Shown here: positions 62,619 through 64,000 of the stretch, one piece after another
How positions within the stretch are numbered: position 1 is the stretch's first letter
Layout: each line of letters starts with the position of its first letter
From: Diogma glabrata
Taxonomy: Eukaryota; Arthropoda; Insecta; Diptera; Cylindrotomidae
Direction: 5' to 3'
DNA length: 64,000 nt
NCBI GenBank assembly: GCA_963693315.1
Contig: OY856187.1
Span: forward strand, 47,572,485 to 47,636,484
Translations under genes and position numbers: made by a program
The notes under the pieces: generated by a model
Told to the model about the DNA's origin: nothing
Databases searched by the model: none
Seen by the model: only the letters and a program-made list of their open reading frames with translations

Positions 62619-64000
62619 ATGTTTAGTCGTAAGACACAACCAACACCTAAATCTCGAGATAGAGGAGATTTATCACAGGTAGGTTCTTTTATTGTTGTTT
62701 TTGAATATGATGACTCATATTAATAAATAGATTAAACAAATTAATTAATTTATTTTTTTTTGAATTTCAGTATGGTTTATTTAATGTGTCTAATGATATC
62801 GACGCGGGCGGAGATGATGATGGTGATAGCGGAAATGATAGTGATTTAGAAGCTGAATTAGCGGCTATCACAGCCGGTGCTGGAGCTAAACGCAAACCCA
62901 AACCTAAACCAAAATTAATACCTGAAGTTAACTTAGCTCAAATGGTTGCTGATAGCTTAAGAGATATCGAAAGTGATGAAGAAGGCAGTGGAGATGATGA
63001 TGATCCAGATTTATTAAACGAACTTTCTGAAATAACTGGATCTGTTCCTGATGCTCCAATGCCAGAAGATGAAGCAGAATCATCAACATCCGTTACTAGA
63101 GATAATTTAACAGTTGTGAAAGCTCGTTTGGAAATGTATAAAACTGCTTTATCGAATGCAAAATTGGCTGGAGATACTTCAAAAGAAAGACGTTCCACTC
63201 GTGGTCTAAAAACGTTAGAAAGTATGTTAAAAAAATTGGAATCAGGACATTCGATTGATGTAAGTGAAATTCCTGCTGAAGTTAGTATAAAAGCAGCTCC
63301 ACCCAAAACTGAGACGGTTGAAGTAGATCCTCCACCACCGGTGCCAGCTCGACGCGCACCTTCGATACCGGTACCAGTAGCATCCATTGCTGAACCGGAA
63401 ATGGAAGAGGAACCTCAAATTGAAAATCCGACTGTAACAATGCTTAAAACCCGACAACAAGAATATAAAGAAGCTGCATTAACAGCAAAAAAATCCGGTG
63501 ATAAAATAACTGCTTTGAAACTGATAAAAGTTGTAAAACAATTTGATGATGTAATAAAAGCAGTTGAAAGAGGTGACACTGTGGATTTAAGCAACATGCC
63601 ACCACCTGCGTCTGAGTTTAAAGATGAAGCAAAACCACCAGATGCTGCTGTTGCAGATGCTCCAGTTCAACCTGTATCTGAAAATAAAGAAGAAAATGAA
63701 GTACAACATAGTACAGTTGGAGAAGAAACCCTAGTAACAGCTTCAACGATTGAAGAAGCATTGCAACAAAGATTAGAAAAATATAAATCTGCTGAACAGG
63801 CTGCTAAAGAAGAAGGTAATAGTAGTAAAGCGAGAAGATTGGGTAGAATTGTGAAACAATACGACGATGCCATAAAAATGCATAGTAAAGGTAAAACAAT
63901 TCCGTTCGATGAACTGCCATGTCCACCAGGTTTTGCACCATTTCCTGGAATGGAACCTCCAACTACTATTAATAATGCTGCAGCTGGTCCTGCACCATTG
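62619..64000 (+). CDS. l(2)gd1: CC2D1A/B homologue (lethal(2)giant discs), 5' part
   Basis: ATG 62619 (AAAATG, A at -3) opens a 20-codon exon (62619-62678) ending CAG|GTAGGT. An intron of 92 bp (62679-62770, ending TTTCAG) precedes a second exon open through 64000, giving 430 residues so far. It begins FSRKTQPTPKSRDRGDLSQ|YGLFNV, then has acidic DSDLEAELAAIT (45-56) and a KRKPKPKPK patch. Three DM14 repeats follow at about 130-190, 241-300 and 346-410, each with an R/K-E-YK-A---AK--GD--KA/RR pattern, separated by proline- and acid-rich linkers. Known role of the family: cytosolic ESCRT-III (CHMP4/Shrub) binding protein that regulates endosomal sorting of Notch. The fourth DM14 and the C2 domain should lie beyond the window. 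The short shadow ORFs on the minus strand are accidental. Confidence 0.93.
62679..62770 (+). other. Intron 1 of the CC2D1 homologue
   Basis: Phase-0 intron with GTAGGT donor and a T-rich run ending TTTCAG acceptor; 92 bp. Its removal joins LSQ to YGLF in frame, matching the conserved N-terminus of insect orthologues as I recall it. Confidence 0.9.

Noticed and set aside
62938..63873. Minus-strand ORFs with Ser/Gly-rich sequence
   Set aside because: They are antisense shadows of the CC2D1 exon.

Overview
This window is a piece of an AT-rich animal nuclear genome, most likely an insect. The evidence is spliceosomal introns, many non-LTR, LTR, Penelope, hAT, Helitron and MITE-type repeats typical of arthropods, and the 5' half of a gene that reads as the CC2D1/lethal(2)giant discs orthologue with DM14 repeats. 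There are no operons, bacterial promoters, CRISPR arrays or recognisable tRNA/rRNA genes. The only host gene I can support is this CC2D1 homologue, which starts at 62619 and runs off the right edge. Everything else I can name is transposon, transposon debris, satellite-like repeat or unassigned AT-rich DNA.

Layout. 1-5640: an internally deleted copy of a LINE (1-475), a near-perfect palindrome (841-1274), tandem repeats, a palindromic MITE (1901-2043), a foldback built of TCGAAAAATC-like units (2912-3815) and a broken Gypsy gag. 5648-11515: a long-terminal-inverted-repeat element carrying a broken DFA-NY/SDSAG protein gene; inside it sits a second TIR element (6211-9747) filled with LINE and Helitron-helicase fragments. 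12715-15518: a LINE reverse transcriptase split by a hAT-type insertion with an exact 8-bp target duplication. 16670-17690: two tandem arrays. 18000-20000: joined fragments of a Penelope-like element, a Gypsy RNase H, a dispersed repeat and a LINE 5' end. 20677-24870: a 4.2-kb palindrome centred on (AT)n, followed by a third partial copy. 25400-27330: repeat, hAT and LINE fragments. 28000-33710: mostly unassigned, except a three-unit 329-bp tandem array ending in (TA)n.

33713-42487 is a Russian doll. A palindromic MITE is split by a complete hAT element (33809-42424, exact 8-bp duplication TTTATATC). The hAT carries eight 77-bp repeats, a Penelope fragment and a decayed ZMYM1/DUF4371-like transposase. 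That transposase is itself split by another MITE (37070-37521) and by a LINE (38499-42106) with an intact 1007-residue endonuclease-reverse transcriptase ORF, the youngest-looking coding sequence in the window. Short pieces of the same LINE family occur at 1-475, 6525-9608 and 19790-19996.

42488-62600: MITEs and foldbacks, a LINE 3' end, a nearly full-length but broken Penelope-like element with a hammerhead-like core, an RTE-type LINE tail abutting a (GA)n tract, and a Gypsy gag-protease relic interrupted by a 512-bp LINE with a 13-bp target duplication. About 4 kb of gene-free DNA with small MITEs then leads to the CC2D1 gene.
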